A DNA stretch of 64,000 bases from DYGX01 sp035325905 (GCA_035325905.1 DAOKYY010000009.1:6739-70738); one strand, 5' to 3'; positions 14,824 to 24,590 are shown, numbered from the stretch's first letter. Program-made: numbers and translations. Notes: generated from the sequence alone by a model not told the origin.

Positions 14824-17445
14824 ATGCGATCATTCGAGCCGGGCCGCTGGCCGCGCGGGCGGCGTCCTGACGCGCTGGCGCACGCGCTGTCGATCCTGCT
14901 GCCTCTGCTGGTGTACGGCGCGGTCGCGGTGCTGATCACCTGGCCGCTGGCCGGGCGATTGACGACGCACGTCGCCGGGTTCGGCTTCGGCGACGGGTAC
15001 GAGGTCGTGCGCCAGGTGTGGTGGGCGCACGAGCAGATCGCGCACGGTAACAACCCCTTCGATCAGCCGCTGCTGGTTTATCCCGACGGCTTCACAAGCT
15101 GGCTCCAATGGACGCAGCCGCTCCAATATCTGCCCGCCGCGCTGCTGACTTTCGTCGTCAGCCCGCTGACCGCGTTCAACCTGACGCTGCTGATCACGCT
15201 GGCGCTCGACGGTCTGGCGGGCTACGCGCTGGGCCTGACGCTGACCGGCGGGCGGCGCGGCGCGGCGCTGCTCGGCGGGCTGGCGCTGATGGCGTTTCCG
15301 GCGCTGCAAGGGCATCTCAGCGTCGGGCACCTCGGCAACCTGATCCTCTGGCCGGCGGCGCTGGCGGCGCGCAGCCTGTGGCAGGTCCTGATGCAGGGCG
15401 CGGGCTGGCGGGCGGCGCTGTGGGGCGCGCTGTGGTTCGGGCTGGCCGCGCTCGGCCACGTGACGCAAGTGACCTTCGTGATGTTTCCGCTGGCGGCGTT
15501 CCTGCTGCTCGGCGCGCTGATCGTGGCTCCCCGCACGGTTATTCGCAAGGGGGAGCCGCTCGCCGCACAGCCGATAGTGCGCGCGCTGGCGATGCTGGCG
15601 CTCGGCGGCCTGCTGATCGCGCCGTTCTTCCTGCCGCTGCTGAGCGACGAGGGCCGCGCCGAATTGCGCGGCGTGGCGGAAGGGGGCCGCGTGATGTTCA
15701 GCGCGGACGCGCTCGCCTTCGCCAGCCCGTCGCCGTTCGGCCCGCTGGACGACGCCGGGCTGGCGCCGGACTACGCCCGGCGCGTGCTGGGCACAAATTC
15801 CGCCGAAGGCTCAGCCTATCTCGGCGTGATCGCGCTGGCGCTGGCGGCGGTCGCGCTGGCGAAACAGCGCGGCGCGTGGGCCTGGGCGGTTCTGGCCCTC
15901 GGCGCGATGCTGCTCTCGCTGGGGCCGTTGCTCAAATGGCAGGGCGAGCCGGTGACGCTCGCGGTCGAGGACATCGAGACACACGTTACGCTGCCCTGGG
16001 CTTTTCTCGAAGACCTGCCGGTCTTCGACGCGACGCGCACGCCGGGGCGTTTTAACCTGACGACCGGCCTGGCGATCGGCGCGCTGGTCAGCCTGGGCAG
16101 CGCGGCGCTGCTCGACCGCGTGCGACACCCAGCAGCGCGCGGGGCGCTGGTGATCGCGCTCGGCGCGCTGCTGCTGCTCGACTACCAGTTGTTCTGGCCC
16201 TTTCCGACCGACGACGCGCGCCAGCCGGAGTACTTCCACGCGCTGGCGCGAGCCGAGGACGTGCGCGCCGTGCTGAACGTCCCGGCGGACGATCTGCTGG
16301 CCGCCAAGATCGGGCTGTACCAGCAAACGATCCACGGCAAGCCGCTGATCGCCGGACACACCCTGCGCCGCAGCCCGCAGAACCCGGCCATTCTGGCGCT
16401 GCTGGATCGCGCCGCGCTCGGCGGCGCGGAAGCGGACTGGGCCGGGCTGCGCGCCGAGGACGCGCCCGCGCTGCTTTCGGCTGCCGGAGCCGACCGGGTG
16501 ATCGTGCACAAGCAGTTCCTGGACGACGCCGGCACCGCGCTCAACTGGCTGCGCGCGGTCGTGGGGCCGCCCGAGTACGAGGACGAGCGGATCGCGGCGT
16601 TCGCCGTAGCTGTGAGCGCGCCGCTAGACAGTGACACGCTGTTGCTTGCGCCGGGGTTCGAGGGCTGGAGCGCGCCGGTTGTCGCCGCCGGAGCGCGGGT
16701 CATGTTCCTGGCGGACGAGGGCGCGTGGCACGTCTACAGCCTGACTGAGCAGTACGGTGAACTGGTCTTCGACGCGGCGCCCTACCGGACCGCGCGCCCG
16801 GTGTCCGTTGCGCTCGATAGCAGGCTGCTCGCTGCCTGGACGCTCGATCAGGCGGCTGAGACGATCCGTCTGCCGCTGTGGATCGACGCGGGTTTCCACA
16901 CGCTGACCTTCGCGGCGCCGGGTGGGTGCACGCCGTACCCGTTCGCGCTCGGCTGCTGGGACGATCCGGCGCTGAGCGCCGCCTGTGCGCCCGCCGATCC
17001 GCCCGCGTGCCTCAGCGCCGCGCTCGGATCGCCCGCCTGGGAGCCGCTCGCGCAGCCCCTCCCGACGGACATCCGCCTCGCGGGCGGGCTGCGCCTGCGC
17101 GGCTATACGCTCGACGTGGCGGAGCGCATCGTCAAGCTGCGCTTGTTCTGGCAGGCGGACGGGCCGCTCGCGGCAAGCTACGCGCTGTTTGTGCACGTCG
17201 CGGACCCGGCGACCGACCGGCCTCTGGCGCAATTCGACGGCTACCCGGAAATCTCGACCGATGAATGGACCGGTGGCGCGCAGTGGGTGTCGAGCGTGCG
17301 TATCGCGCTGCCCGATGATCTTCCGCCCGGCGAGGTCGCGCTCAACCTGGGCTGGGCTGACCCGGCCAGCGGCGAGCGGCTGGCGGTCGTGGGCGCGCCG
17401 GACGGCCTGATCCGGCTGGCGACGATCACCGTTCCAGCCGAATAA
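14824..17445 (+). CDS. Large multispanning membrane protein, GT-C-like, with C-terminal beta domains
   Basis: 873 residues. Twelve or so hydrophobic helices occupy residues 20-460, with a first outer loop carrying FGFGDGYEVVRQVWWAHEQI and NNPFDQPLLVYPDGF, like the acidic loop of GT-C transferases. After the helices an extracytoplasmic region resembles the 'YfhO-like' soluble part (VLNVPADDLLAAKIGLYQQT; RVIVHKQFL). The C-terminal 120 residues (LRLRGYTLDVAERIVKLRLF, LPDDLPPGEVALNLGWADP) form a beta-sandwich like the one in the protein at 11436. ATG 14824 follows CAGGGAGAG. A role in extracellular polysaccharide or glycolipid assembly is inferred. Confidence 0.75.
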   Translation: MRSFEPGRWPRGRRPDALAHALSILLPLLVYGAVAVLITWPLAGRLTTHVAGFGFGDGYEVVRQVWWAHEQIAHGNNPFDQPLLVYPDGFTSWLQWTQPLQYLPAALLTFVVSPLTAFNLTLLITLALDGLAGYALGLTLTGGRRGAALLGGLALMAFPALQGHLSVGHLGNLILWPAALAARSLWQVLMQGAGWRAALWGALWFGLAALGHVTQVTFVMFPLAAFLLLGALIVAPRTVIRKGEPLAAQPIVRALAMLALGGLLIAPFFLPLLSDEGRAELRGVAEGGRVMFSADALAFASPSPFGPLDDAGLAPDYARRVLGTNSAEGSAYLGVIALALAAVALAKQRGAWAWAVLALGAMLLSLGPLLKWQGEPVTLAVEDIETHVTLPWAFLEDLPVFDATRTPGRFNLTTGLAIGALVSLGSAALLDRVRHPAARGALVIALGALLLLDYQLFWPFPTDDARQPEYFHALARAEDVRAVLNVPADDLLAAKIGLYQQTIHGKPLIAGHTLRRSPQNPAILALLDRAALGGAEADWAGLRAEDAPALLSAAGADRVIVHKQFLDDAGTALNWLRAVVGPPEYEDERIAAFAVAVSAPLDSDTLLLAPGFEGWSAPVVAAGARVMFLADEGAWHVYSLTEQYGELVFDAAPYRTARPVSVALDSRLLAAWTLDQAAETIRLPLWIDAGFHTLTFAAPGGCTPYPFALGCWDDPALSAACAPADPPACLSAALGSPAWEPLAQPLPTDIRLAGGLRLRGYTLDVAERIVKLRLFWQADGPLAASYALFVHVADPATDRPLAQFDGYPEISTDEWTGGAQWVSSVRIALPDDLPPGEVALNLGWADPASGERLAVVGAPDGLIRLATITVPAE

Positions 17446-17499
17446 ACGAGCAGGGGCAGGTCGTTTCGCCGCCCGCCCCCGTCGTTGCGTCCGATCCGG

Positions 17500-18852
17500 T
17501 TAGCCCCGGATCAACTTCGGGATGTCCTTGAATTTCGGTGTCTTGCCCATCAGCAGCGTGTTGACGCGGAACAGCCGCCCCGATAGCCAGATCACGAAGA
17601 TGACCGTCAGCACGAGCAGGCCGATGCTGAGCGCTAGCTCGCCCGCTGGGATGCTCGTCACCGAGGCGCGCATGATCATCGACAGCGGCGCGGTCAGCGG
17701 GAAGATGCTCAGCGCGGTCGCGACGGACCCGTTTGGCTCCTCGGCGAACATCGTCAGGAAGAAGAACGGCACCGCCGCCGGGAGCGTGACGAACGTGACG
17801 TAGTTCTGGCTCTCGCGGACGGACGTGGTCAGCGCGCCGATGGCGGCCATCAGGCTGCCGAACATCAGGAAGCCGAGGATGAAGTAGACGATCGCGATCA
17901 CCAGCGACTCAGGGTTGATCTCGAAGCCTTGCAGCACGCCGAACGTATCGCCTGCCCGGCTCATGATAAACAGCGCCGTGCCGAGCAGCGTCGCGACCTG
18001 GATCAGCGACGCGAGGCCCATCGCCAGGATTTTGCCGAGCAGTAGCGGCACCGGCGGAACTGACGACAGGATGATCTCGATCACGCGCGATTCTTTCTCT
18101 TGCACGACGCTCTGCATCAGATAGCCGCCGCCCCAGAACAGGCTCAGCATCAGGATCAGCCCGAACGCGTAGGTCAGCGCGAAGTTGTCGTTTTCGTTGG
18201 CGTCGGCCACCTCGCCCTCAGTCAGGCTGTGCGTGACCAGCGTCGCCGGGCCGCGCAGCCGCAGGTACAGCTTCTCGTATGAGGCGGGGTCGGCGTCGCG
18301 CAGCAGGGTGGCGACGACAAAGTTCTCTATCAGCGCGCTGGCGCGTTGGCCGGTGTCGATCGTCAGGCTCGGCACGTACAGGTCGATCTCGCCGCTGTCC
18401 ACGTAGTCTTCAGGGATGACATACAGCGCCTCGATCTCGCCTGCGTCGAGCGCCGCCGTCCCCGCGCTCCGTGACTCGTAGTGGAGGACGCTGTCGCGCA
18501 GGCAGTACGGCGAGCTGATACGCTTGATCAGCTCGGCGCTGATGGACTGGATTTCGTCCGGTGTGACCTGGCAGCTTTCCGGCTCGCCGGGGTAGCTCTC
18601 CGGCGGCGGGAACAGGCCCTGCGTCGTCTGATCCACATAGCCGATTTTCGTCGTGCCGGTCTGCTCGGCCTCGTCCACGAACGGGCTGAGCGGCTCGTCA
18701 GCTTCCCCATCGCTGGTCGTCTCTTTGATCGTCTGGTAGCCGAAGAACAGGACCAGCGCCAGCGCCGGCAGGCCGAACGTCAGCAGGGTATAGGCTTTGC
18801 GGCGGAACTGCATCCGCAGCTCGTAGCGAAACACATCGATCCAGCGGTTCAT
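17500..18852 (-). CDS. ABC-2 type exporter permease (second permease of pair)
   Basis: 450 residues with ABC2_membrane_3 architecture: one N-terminal helix (YTLLTFGLPALALVLFFGYQ), a large extracytoplasmic loop (about 45-230), then five or six helices starting at FALTYAFGLILMLSLFWGGG. 'VVQEKESRVIEIILSSV' is the conserved EKE...EIL coupling segment. It resembles NatB/YhaP permeases. It begins ten bases after the stop of the sister permease, with GGGAGCAGAGG upstream of ATG 18852. With the sister permease and the ATPase it should form an exporter of unknown substrate; NatAB-type sodium export is one possibility. Confidence 0.88.
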   Translation of the reverse strand: MNRWIDVFRYELRMQFRRKAYTLLTFGLPALALVLFFGYQTIKETTSDGEADEPLSPFVDEAEQTGTTKIGYVDQTTQGLFPPPESYPGEPESCQVTPDEIQSISAELIKRISSPYCLRDSVLHYESRSAGTAALDAGEIEALYVIPEDYVDSGEIDLYVPSLTIDTGQRASALIENFVVATLLRDADPASYEKLYLRLRGPATLVTHSLTEGEVADANENDNFALTYAFGLILMLSLFWGGGYLMQSVVQEKESRVIEIILSSVPPVPLLLGKILAMGLASLIQVATLLGTALFIMSRAGDTFGVLQGFEINPESLVIAIVYFILGFLMFGSLMAAIGALTTSVRESQNYVTFVTLPAAVPFFFLTMFAEEPNGSVATALSIFPLTAPLSMIMRASVTSIPAGELALSIGLLVLTVIFVIWLSGRLFRVNTLLMGKTPKFKDIPKLIRG

Positions 18853-18862
18853 CCTCTGCTCC

Positions 18863-20206
18863 CTACCTGGCTGCCGGGCCATCCGCTGCGCCGCCGCCCG
18901 CGGTCGTCAGCGCGACGCGCCCCTCGCGGACCGCGCGCCAGAACTCGCGCGGGGTCAGGCGCTTGCCGTACATCAACATCCCGAGCCGGAAGACCTTGGT
19001 CGCGGCCCACATCACGATCAGCACCGAGACGACCTGGATCGCCACGCTGAGCACGATCTGCCAGAGCGGCACGTTCGTCATGCCGAAGCGCAGGATCAGC
19101 CCGGTCGCCGCCGTGAACGGAAAGAAGCTGAAAAACATCGGCAGCGGGCCGTTGGGGTTGGTGAAGAAGGTCACAATCAGGGCTATCGGCGCGACGTTGA
19201 CGAAGCTGAAAATCCCGGCCACCTGCCGGCTCTCCGCCTCGGCGGTGACTGACGCGCCGATGCCGAGCATGACCGACGCGAACAACAGGAAATTGATCAC
19301 GAACAGCACCACGAACAGGGCGATATCCAGCGGCGCGAAACGCACCCCGCTGGCGAACTCGCGCGCGTCCTCGTTGAGCAGGATGATCAGCAGCCCGGCG
19401 CCCAGCCACAGCCCGATCTGCGTGAAGGAGAGCGCCGCCAGCCCCAGCATCTTGCCCCACAGCAGCTCGCCGGGGCGGACGCTGGTCGCCAGGATTTCCA
19501 TCATGCGGTTTTCTTTTTCCTCGACGACGCCGCTCATCAGGAACTGGGCGGTCGTGCTGGAGGCGATGAAATAGATGAACACGAAGATGAACGGCAGCAT
19601 CATGCGGCCGACCAGCGCCGGTTCGCTTAGCTCTTCGCCGGTGTCGATGTCGCGGATGACCTCTTCGACCGGGTTCGCGAGGCGGTCGGGCGGCACCGGC
19701 ACCGAGTCCGGCACGATCGCGGAAAGTTGCCGGCGCATGAACGCGGTGACATTGCGCGACAGCGCCGCCGGGATGTTACCTTTAGTGTAGAGATCGACCT
19801 GCCCGGTCAGGATATAGTCGTCCGCGATCACCAGGTACCCGTCGAGGTCGCCCGCGTCAAACTGCTGGCGGGCAGCTTCTTCCAGCGCGGCGAAGTACGC
19901 CTCGCGCGCTGCCGGGTCGTCCCCTTCTGGCGCGACGAGCGCCGGATCAGTCACCCGCACGTATTCCGGCGCGTCCTCGTCGCCCGGCGGGACGCTCAGG
20001 TCGGTCACGACACCGGCCCGGTCGACCACGCCGATCCGGTTGAATTCCGCCAGATTCGTCTCGCGGCCAACGGTGAAGCGGATGATCAGGAACATCGCCG
20101 CCAGCGTCAGCAGCGGCACGCCGAACGCGGTGAATAGGAAGCTCTTGCGCTTGAAATTGAACACGTACTCGCGCTTGAGCACGAGCAGCATCTTGTTCCA
20201 GGACAT
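18863..20206 (-). CDS. ABC-2 type exporter permease (first permease of pair)
   Basis: 447 residues, a paralogue of the downstream permease: N-terminal helix (FLFTAFGVPLLTLAAMFLII), extracytoplasmic domain to about 205, then six helices, with VVEEKENRMMEILATSVRP as the coupling segment. It starts three bases after the ATPase stop. Two similar but non-identical permeases with one ATPase suggest a heterodimeric membrane part. Confidence 0.88.
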   Translation of the reverse strand: MSWNKMLLVLKREYVFNFKRKSFLFTAFGVPLLTLAAMFLIIRFTVGRETNLAEFNRIGVVDRAGVVTDLSVPPGDEDAPEYVRVTDPALVAPEGDDPAAREAYFAALEEAARQQFDAGDLDGYLVIADDYILTGQVDLYTKGNIPAALSRNVTAFMRRQLSAIVPDSVPVPPDRLANPVEEVIRDIDTGEELSEPALVGRMMLPFIFVFIYFIASSTTAQFLMSGVVEEKENRMMEILATSVRPGELLWGKMLGLAALSFTQIGLWLGAGLLIILLNEDAREFASGVRFAPLDIALFVVLFVINFLLFASVMLGIGASVTAEAESRQVAGIFSFVNVAPIALIVTFFTNPNGPLPMFFSFFPFTAATGLILRFGMTNVPLWQIVLSVAIQVVSVLIVMWAATKVFRLGMLMYGKRLTPREFWRAVREGRVALTTAGGGAADGPAAR

Positions 20207-20209
20207 CGC

Positions 20210-21172
20210 TCAGCCCCCGTTGCGCGCAGCGCCGTGACTGTTGCCGTTGTTGTGGTTGCTCCCGCTGGCGACCTGGATGAAGATCTCAGTCAGGCTGGGG
20301 ACGGCTAGCTCGAAGCGGCGCACGTGATAGGCAGGGTCTACGGCCACGGCGTGCATGATCTGGTCCGGCGCGACGCCGTCCGCCAGGTGCAGCGTGACCT
20401 CGCGCCCGGTTTCCGAGACATCCACTTTGCCGACGCCGGGCAGCGCGGCCCAGTCGCCGGTGCCTTCCACGACGACCGCGTTCTCGGCGAAGCGCTCGCG
20501 CACTTCCTGCACGCTGCCGTACAGCACGCGCCGCCCGTGATCGATCATCAACAGGCGGTCAGCCATTTCCTCGATGTAGTTCATCTGGTGCGTGGACATC
20601 ACGATCGTAACGCCCTCGCGGTTCATGTCGTACAGCAGGTCTTTGATCATCTGCGTGTTAACCGGGTCCAGCCCCGAAAATGGCTCGTCGATGATCACCA
20701 GAGCGGGGCGGTGCAGCACGGTCGCGATAATCTGGACCTTTTGCTGCATCCCTTTGCTCAGCTCGCTAACCTTGCTTTTGGCGTTCGCCTCCAGCCCGAC
20801 TTGCTGGAGCATCGCCGTCGCGCGGCGCTGCGCCTCGGCGCGGGGAACGCCTTTGAGCTGCGCGAGGTACGTCAGCACGTCCAGCACGGGCACATCGCGG
20901 TACAGCCCGCGCTCCTCCGGCAGATACCCGATGCGATCTTTGGTGGCGTCGGTGAGCGGCCCGCCGAGAATCTCGATCGAGCCGGTGTCGGGTTTGAGAA
21001 TATCCAGGATCATGCGCAGCGTGGTCGTCTTTCCCGCGCCGTTCGGTCCGAGCATGGCGAAAATCTCGCCGGGGCGGACCTCGAACGTCAGGTCGTCGAC
21101 CGCCGTGAAGCTGCCGTAGCGTTTCGTGACGTTCTGGACGCAGATCGCGCAGTGATTTGAAGAAGCGTTCAT
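20210..21172 (-). CDS. ABC transporter ATPase (NatA/YhaQ type)
   Basis: 320 residues. Walker A is GPNGAGKTTT, the signature is LSKGMQQKVQ, Walker B is LVIIDEPFSGLDP, and the H-loop is MSTHQMNYIEEM. A C-terminal DUF4162-like domain (about 225-305) follows, as in YhaQ/NatA-type export ATPases, then a short Asn/Gly-rich tail (SNHNNGNSHG). ATG 21172 follows AAGGAG; the longer frame upstream has no homology. First gene of the three-gene exporter operon. Confidence 0.93.
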   Translation of the reverse strand: MNASSNHCAICVQNVTKRYGSFTAVDDLTFEVRPGEIFAMLGPNGAGKTTTLRMILDILKPDTGSIEILGGPLTDATKDRIGYLPEERGLYRDVPVLDVLTYLAQLKGVPRAEAQRRATAMLQQVGLEANAKSKVSELSKGMQQKVQIIATVLHRPALVIIDEPFSGLDPVNTQMIKDLLYDMNREGVTIVMSTHQMNYIEEMADRLLMIDHGRRVLYGSVQEVRERFAENAVVVEGTGDWAALPGVGKVDVSETGREVTLHLADGVAPDQIMHAVAVDPAYHVRRFELAVPSLTEIFIQVASGSNHNNGNSHGAARNGG

Positions 21173-21294
21173 CAAGCTGCTCCTTGCAGAGATGTAACGG
21201 AGATAACGCTCAGGGTGGGTTGGTGATGCAGGATAGGACCCCCTACCGTCGATCCTGTGAATATATACGTCCCAGCCAGCCTGTTCGTTGCGCG

Positions 21295-21300
21295 ATTGTA
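21295..21300 (-). promoter_or_regulatory. Possible -10 of ABC exporter operon
   Basis: TACAAT on the minus strand, about 125 bases upstream of the ATPase ATG; no good -35 is visible at 17 bases. A second AT-rich stretch (ATATATAC) near 21261-21268 is an alternative. Confidence 0.3.
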
Positions 21301-21380
21301 CCACAGGTCGCCGGTCCGGTCGCCGCCCGGCAGCGCGCGGCAGGCCAGGTGTTTCGGCTCGAAAGCTAGCGGGGCGAGGT

Positions 21381-21410
21381 TTGGGTTTGCGCGGAGTTTC
21401 TCGCTACAAT
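21381..21410 (+). promoter_or_regulatory. Putative promoter of GH57 branching enzyme
   Basis: TTGGGT (21381-21386), 18-base spacer, TACAAT (21405-21410). Predicted leader about 70 bases. Confidence 0.42.
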
Positions 21411-21488
21411 CGGCGGTAAAGCTGCGTCTTCGGGACTCCACGGCAGCCCGACGCGAGCGACGGAGCGGACACCAGAGAGGATACCCCG

Positions 21489-23360
21489 ATGAGTGCCCTT
21501 GGCGCGTTCACCTTTGTCTTGCACAGTCACTTGCCCTACGCCCGGCTGGCGGGGCGCTGGCCGCACGGCGAGGAATGGATTCACGAGGCCGCCAGCGGAA
21601 CCTACATTCCGCTGCTCGACGCGCTCTACGACCTGCGCGACGAAGGCGTCCCCTACCGGCTCACGGTCGGGATCACGCCTGTTCTGGCCGAGCAGCTGGC
21701 CGACGCGGACGTTCTGAACAACCTTGACCACTACCTCGATGACAAGATCGCGCGCGCCAAGCAGGATGTGCTGCGTTTTCGCGGCGAGGAAGAGGCCGCC
21801 GGTGTGCCACGCGAGGAAGCCGAGGAAGGCGATCTGCCGCCGGTCGATCGCGCGGCGGTCGAGCGCGCCCGCGCGCTTGCCGACGCGCTCGGCGATGAAG
21901 AGCTTGACGACGAGGGCGGAGACGACCTGATTGCGCCGCTGGAGCCGAAGCCCTGGTGGGTCGGCCACAAGCACCTCGAATACCTTGCCGGGTTCTACCA
22001 GCAGTATTACGAGCGCATCAAGGACTCGTTCGACCGGCGCTACAACCGCGATTTGCTTGGCGCGTTCAAGCAGCTTCAGGACGAGGGGTACATCGAGATC
22101 ACGACCAGCGCGGCGACGCACGGCTATCTGCCGCTGCTGGGCCGCGACAGCGCCATTCGCGGCCAGCTTCACACCGGCGTGCAGAGCTATCGCCACTACT
22201 TCGGGCGCGACCCGCGCGGCATCTGGCTGCCGGAATGCGCCTATCGCCCCGCGTATTACGACGCGACGGGCGCTATCCGCCCCGGCATCGAGGCGTTCGT
22301 GCGCCAGGAAGGGCTGAAGGTTTTCTTCAGCGAGACGCACCTGATCACCGGCGGCGCGCCGGTCGGCGTGGCGGCCGGCGAGGCGATTGGCCCCTACGGC
22401 GAGATCAAGCGCCGCTACCTGGTGCCGATGTCCGCCAAGCCCACCCCCGCCGAGCCGCTGACCACCTTCCGCGCCTATTACGTCAGCGACACGACCGCCG
22501 GGCCGCGCGCCGATCAGCACAGCGGCGTCGCGGTCATCGGGCGCAACAATGAGACCGGGCAGCGCGTCTGGTCGGCGGATTGGGGCTATCCGGGCGATTT
22601 CGACTACCGCGAGTTCCACCGCAAGGACGGCATCAGCGGCCTGCAATACTGGCGCGTGACCGGCGCGAAGGTCGATCTGGGCGACAAAGACTTCTATCAC
22701 CCCGAATGGGCCGCCAACAAGGTGCGGATGCACGCCCAGGACTTCGCGGCGCTGGTCGAGCGCATCGTCGAGGCGCAGCACGACAGCGGCGAAGGCTACG
22801 GCATCATCGCCTCGAACTACGACACCGAGCTATTCGGCCACTGGTGGTTCGAGGGCGTCGAGTGGCTCAAGCAGGTGCTGCGTCTGCTGGCCCACAACCC
22901 GAAAATCGATCTCGTCACCGCCTCCGGGTACATCGAGGAACACCCGCCGCAGCAGGTCATCCACCTGCCGGAAGGGAGCTGGGGGGCGGGCGGCAACCAC
23001 TTCACCTGGGACAACAACGACACGCACTGGATGTGGAAGCCGATCCACGAGGCCGAGCGCCGGATGGAGCGGCTCGCCAACGAGCACAAGGGCCGCTTCG
23101 ACGACGAGGCGTATCGCGGCGTGCTGAACCAGGCGGCCCGCGAGCTGCTGCTGCTCGAAAGCTCCGACTGGCCGTTCCTGGTCACGACCGGGCAAGCGCG
23201 GCAGTACGCGATCCAGCGTTTCAGCCAGCACCTCGAGCGCTTCAACGAGCTGGCCGACAGCGTCGAGCGCGGCCAGCCGGACGGCGCGCTCGCGGCCCGG
23301 CTGTGGGAGCGCGACCGGCTGTTCCCGGACATCGACTATCGCTGGTGGGCGACCCGCTGA
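21489..23360 (+). CDS. GH57 1,4-alpha-glucan branching enzyme
   Basis: 623 residues. The N-terminus is FTFVLHSHLPYARLAGRW, the GH57 HxHLPY signature. The nucleophile motif is GIWLPECAY (Glu249) and the acid motif is SNYDTELFGHWWFEG (Asp445). The C-terminal helical domain with WPFLVTTGQARQYAIQRF matches archaeal and Thermus-type GH57 branching enzymes (TK1436/TTHA1902 group). A strongly charged insert (about 98-153) between the first strands looks like a loop expansion. It introduces alpha-1,6 branches into glycogen and here replaces a GH13 GlgB. It is part of a glycogen island with GlgA, GlgC and a GH133 debranching enzyme. Confidence 0.9.
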   Translation: MSALGAFTFVLHSHLPYARLAGRWPHGEEWIHEAASGTYIPLLDALYDLRDEGVPYRLTVGITPVLAEQLADADVLNNLDHYLDDKIARAKQDVLRFRGEEEAAGVPREEAEEGDLPPVDRAAVERARALADALGDEELDDEGGDDLIAPLEPKPWWVGHKHLEYLAGFYQQYYERIKDSFDRRYNRDLLGAFKQLQDEGYIEITTSAATHGYLPLLGRDSAIRGQLHTGVQSYRHYFGRDPRGIWLPECAYRPAYYDATGAIRPGIEAFVRQEGLKVFFSETHLITGGAPVGVAAGEAIGPYGEIKRRYLVPMSAKPTPAEPLTTFRAYYVSDTTAGPRADQHSGVAVIGRNNETGQRVWSADWGYPGDFDYREFHRKDGISGLQYWRVTGAKVDLGDKDFYHPEWAANKVRMHAQDFAALVERIVEAQHDSGEGYGIIASNYDTELFGHWWFEGVEWLKQVLRLLAHNPKIDLVTASGYIEEHPPQQVIHLPEGSWGAGGNHFTWDNNDTHWMWKPIHEAERRMERLANEHKGRFDDEAYRGVLNQAARELLLLESSDWPFLVTTGQARQYAIQRFSQHLERFNELADSVERGQPDGALAARLWERDRLFPDIDYRWWATR

Positions 23361-23390
23361 TCGAGGCGCGGCGTGAATACAGAGAACCGG

Positions 23391-23415
23391 CAGGGGCGGC
23401 GAGCAGTCGCCCCTG
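23391..23415. terminator. Bidirectional hairpin between convergent genes
   Basis: CAGGGGCG and CGCCCCTG (8-bp perfect stem, 9-base loop) lie between the branching-enzyme stop (23360) and the methyltransferase stop (23432). TGTTGTTG follows on the plus side. Confidence 0.55.
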
Positions 23416-23431
23416 TGTTGTTGAATGAAGC

Positions 23432-24502
23432 TCATGCTTGTTCGGGCCGGCGCGCCCAGACGAAGACCGCGTTGGCGGAGGTGTCGTGACGGCGCGCGGT
23501 GAGCGCGGCGACGGCGTCAAACAGGTAATTCGCCGCCTGGCGCAGCACGCGGCGCGGCAGCGACACCGGCGGCAAGGGCGGAACGCCCGGCCCCGGCGCG
23601 GCACCGAAGCGGGCCGGTCCCGCGCCGCCGCGCATGGCGCGCAAGTCGCGCAGCGGATTGGGCGGCGGCACATCCGGCAGATAGCCGTCGATTGCCAGCA
23701 ATTCCAGACCCAGATCGCGCACCAGCCGCCGCAGCAGCGCGGGCCGGAAATACGTCAGATGCTCGATGATGAATCCGCGCCAGGGCTGCCCCAGCCAGCG
23801 CGCCAGCCGCGCCTCGGCGCTGTCCACATTGGGCGCGTCGAACATCAGCACGCCGCCCGGCTTGAGCAGCGCCGCCGCGTCGCGCAGAAAATCGACCGGC
23901 GCGCGCACGTGCTCGATCACGTGGATCAGCGTCACGGCGTCCAGCGAGCCGGGCGGCAGGCCCATTGTACGGAAATCGCCGTGATGAATCGGCGCGCCCA
24001 GCGCCCGGCTGGCGTGCTGCGCCGCGTAGGCGGACAGCTCCGCGCCGTCGATCCGCCAGCCGCGCGCCTGCGCCTGGATCAGGAGCTGCCCCGCGCCGCA
24101 GCCGATGTCGAGCAGGTGGGGCTGTGGCGCGCGCACAAAGCGGCTGAGCGCGTCGAGATAGTAGCGCACCTGCCCGGCCTGGTCGCTCTCGAACATCTCG
24201 GCGGCGCTGGCCGCGTAGACCGCGTCGTAAAAACGCTCAACCGCCCGCTCCGTCAGGCGCGGATTCATGTACACCAGCCCGCAGCCCTGGCACTCCACCA
24301 GGTGAATCGCGTGCCCGTCCAGCGCCAGAACCGACGCGCCGAGCCGGTGCATCGGCCAGGGCAGCCGCTCCGGCGGGGGAAGCGTGCCGACGCGCCGCGC
24401 GTTAGCCTGCCCGCAGACATCGCATACGACGCGCTCCAGGTCAGGCGCGACCGGGTGGGGATCAAGAATACTGTGACTGCGTGGCTGAAACGGCGAAGAC
24501 AT
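23432..24502 (-). CDS. Class I SAM-dependent methyltransferase with N-terminal zinc-ribbon-like segment
   Basis: 356 residues. The N-terminus has CDVCG and CQGCG (four Cys, zinc-ribbon-like) ahead of NPRLTERAVERFYDAVYAAS, typical of sugar or natural-product methyltransferases of the Methyltransf_23 group. SAM motif I is LLDIGCGAGQLL, followed by LIHVIEHVRAPVDFLRDAA and LKPGGVLMFDAPN. A hydrophobic C-terminal region (ANYLFDAVAALTA) may attach to the membrane. It probably acts on a glycolipid or polysaccharide precursor; this is inferred from family and the abundant GT-C genes, not shown. Confidence 0.82.
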   Translation of the reverse strand: MSSPFQPRSHSILDPHPVAPDLERVVCDVCGQANARRVGTLPPPERLPWPMHRLGASVLALDGHAIHLVECQGCGLVYMNPRLTERAVERFYDAVYAASAAEMFESDQAGQVRYYLDALSRFVRAPQPHLLDIGCGAGQLLIQAQARGWRIDGAELSAYAAQHASRALGAPIHHGDFRTMGLPPGSLDAVTLIHVIEHVRAPVDFLRDAAALLKPGGVLMFDAPNVDSAEARLARWLGQPWRGFIIEHLTYFRPALLRRLVRDLGLELLAIDGYLPDVPPPNPLRDLRAMRGGAGPARFGAAPGPGVPPLPPVSLPRRVLRQAANYLFDAVAALTARRHDTSANAVFVWARRPEQA

Positions 24503-24584
24503 AGGCTGCTCGCTGGCGGAAGAGTGGGCGCGCTGCTCTCAATTCTACCATTTTCGGCGCTTCGTGCGGCGCGCTAACTGAGGC

Positions 24585-24590
24585 TATAAT
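24585..24590 (+). promoter_or_regulatory. -10 element of glgA
   Basis: Perfect TATAAT about 60 bases upstream of the glgA ATG; the -35 is poor (TTCGTG at 24561-24566, 18-base spacer). AGGCTATAATTCAG is flanked by GCGCT and AGCGC (24571-24575, 24593-24597), a possible operator. Confidence 0.42.

Noticed and set aside
21366..22781. 471-codon minus-strand frame opposite the GH57 gene
   Set aside because: Antisense shadow of a gene with intact catalytic motifs.
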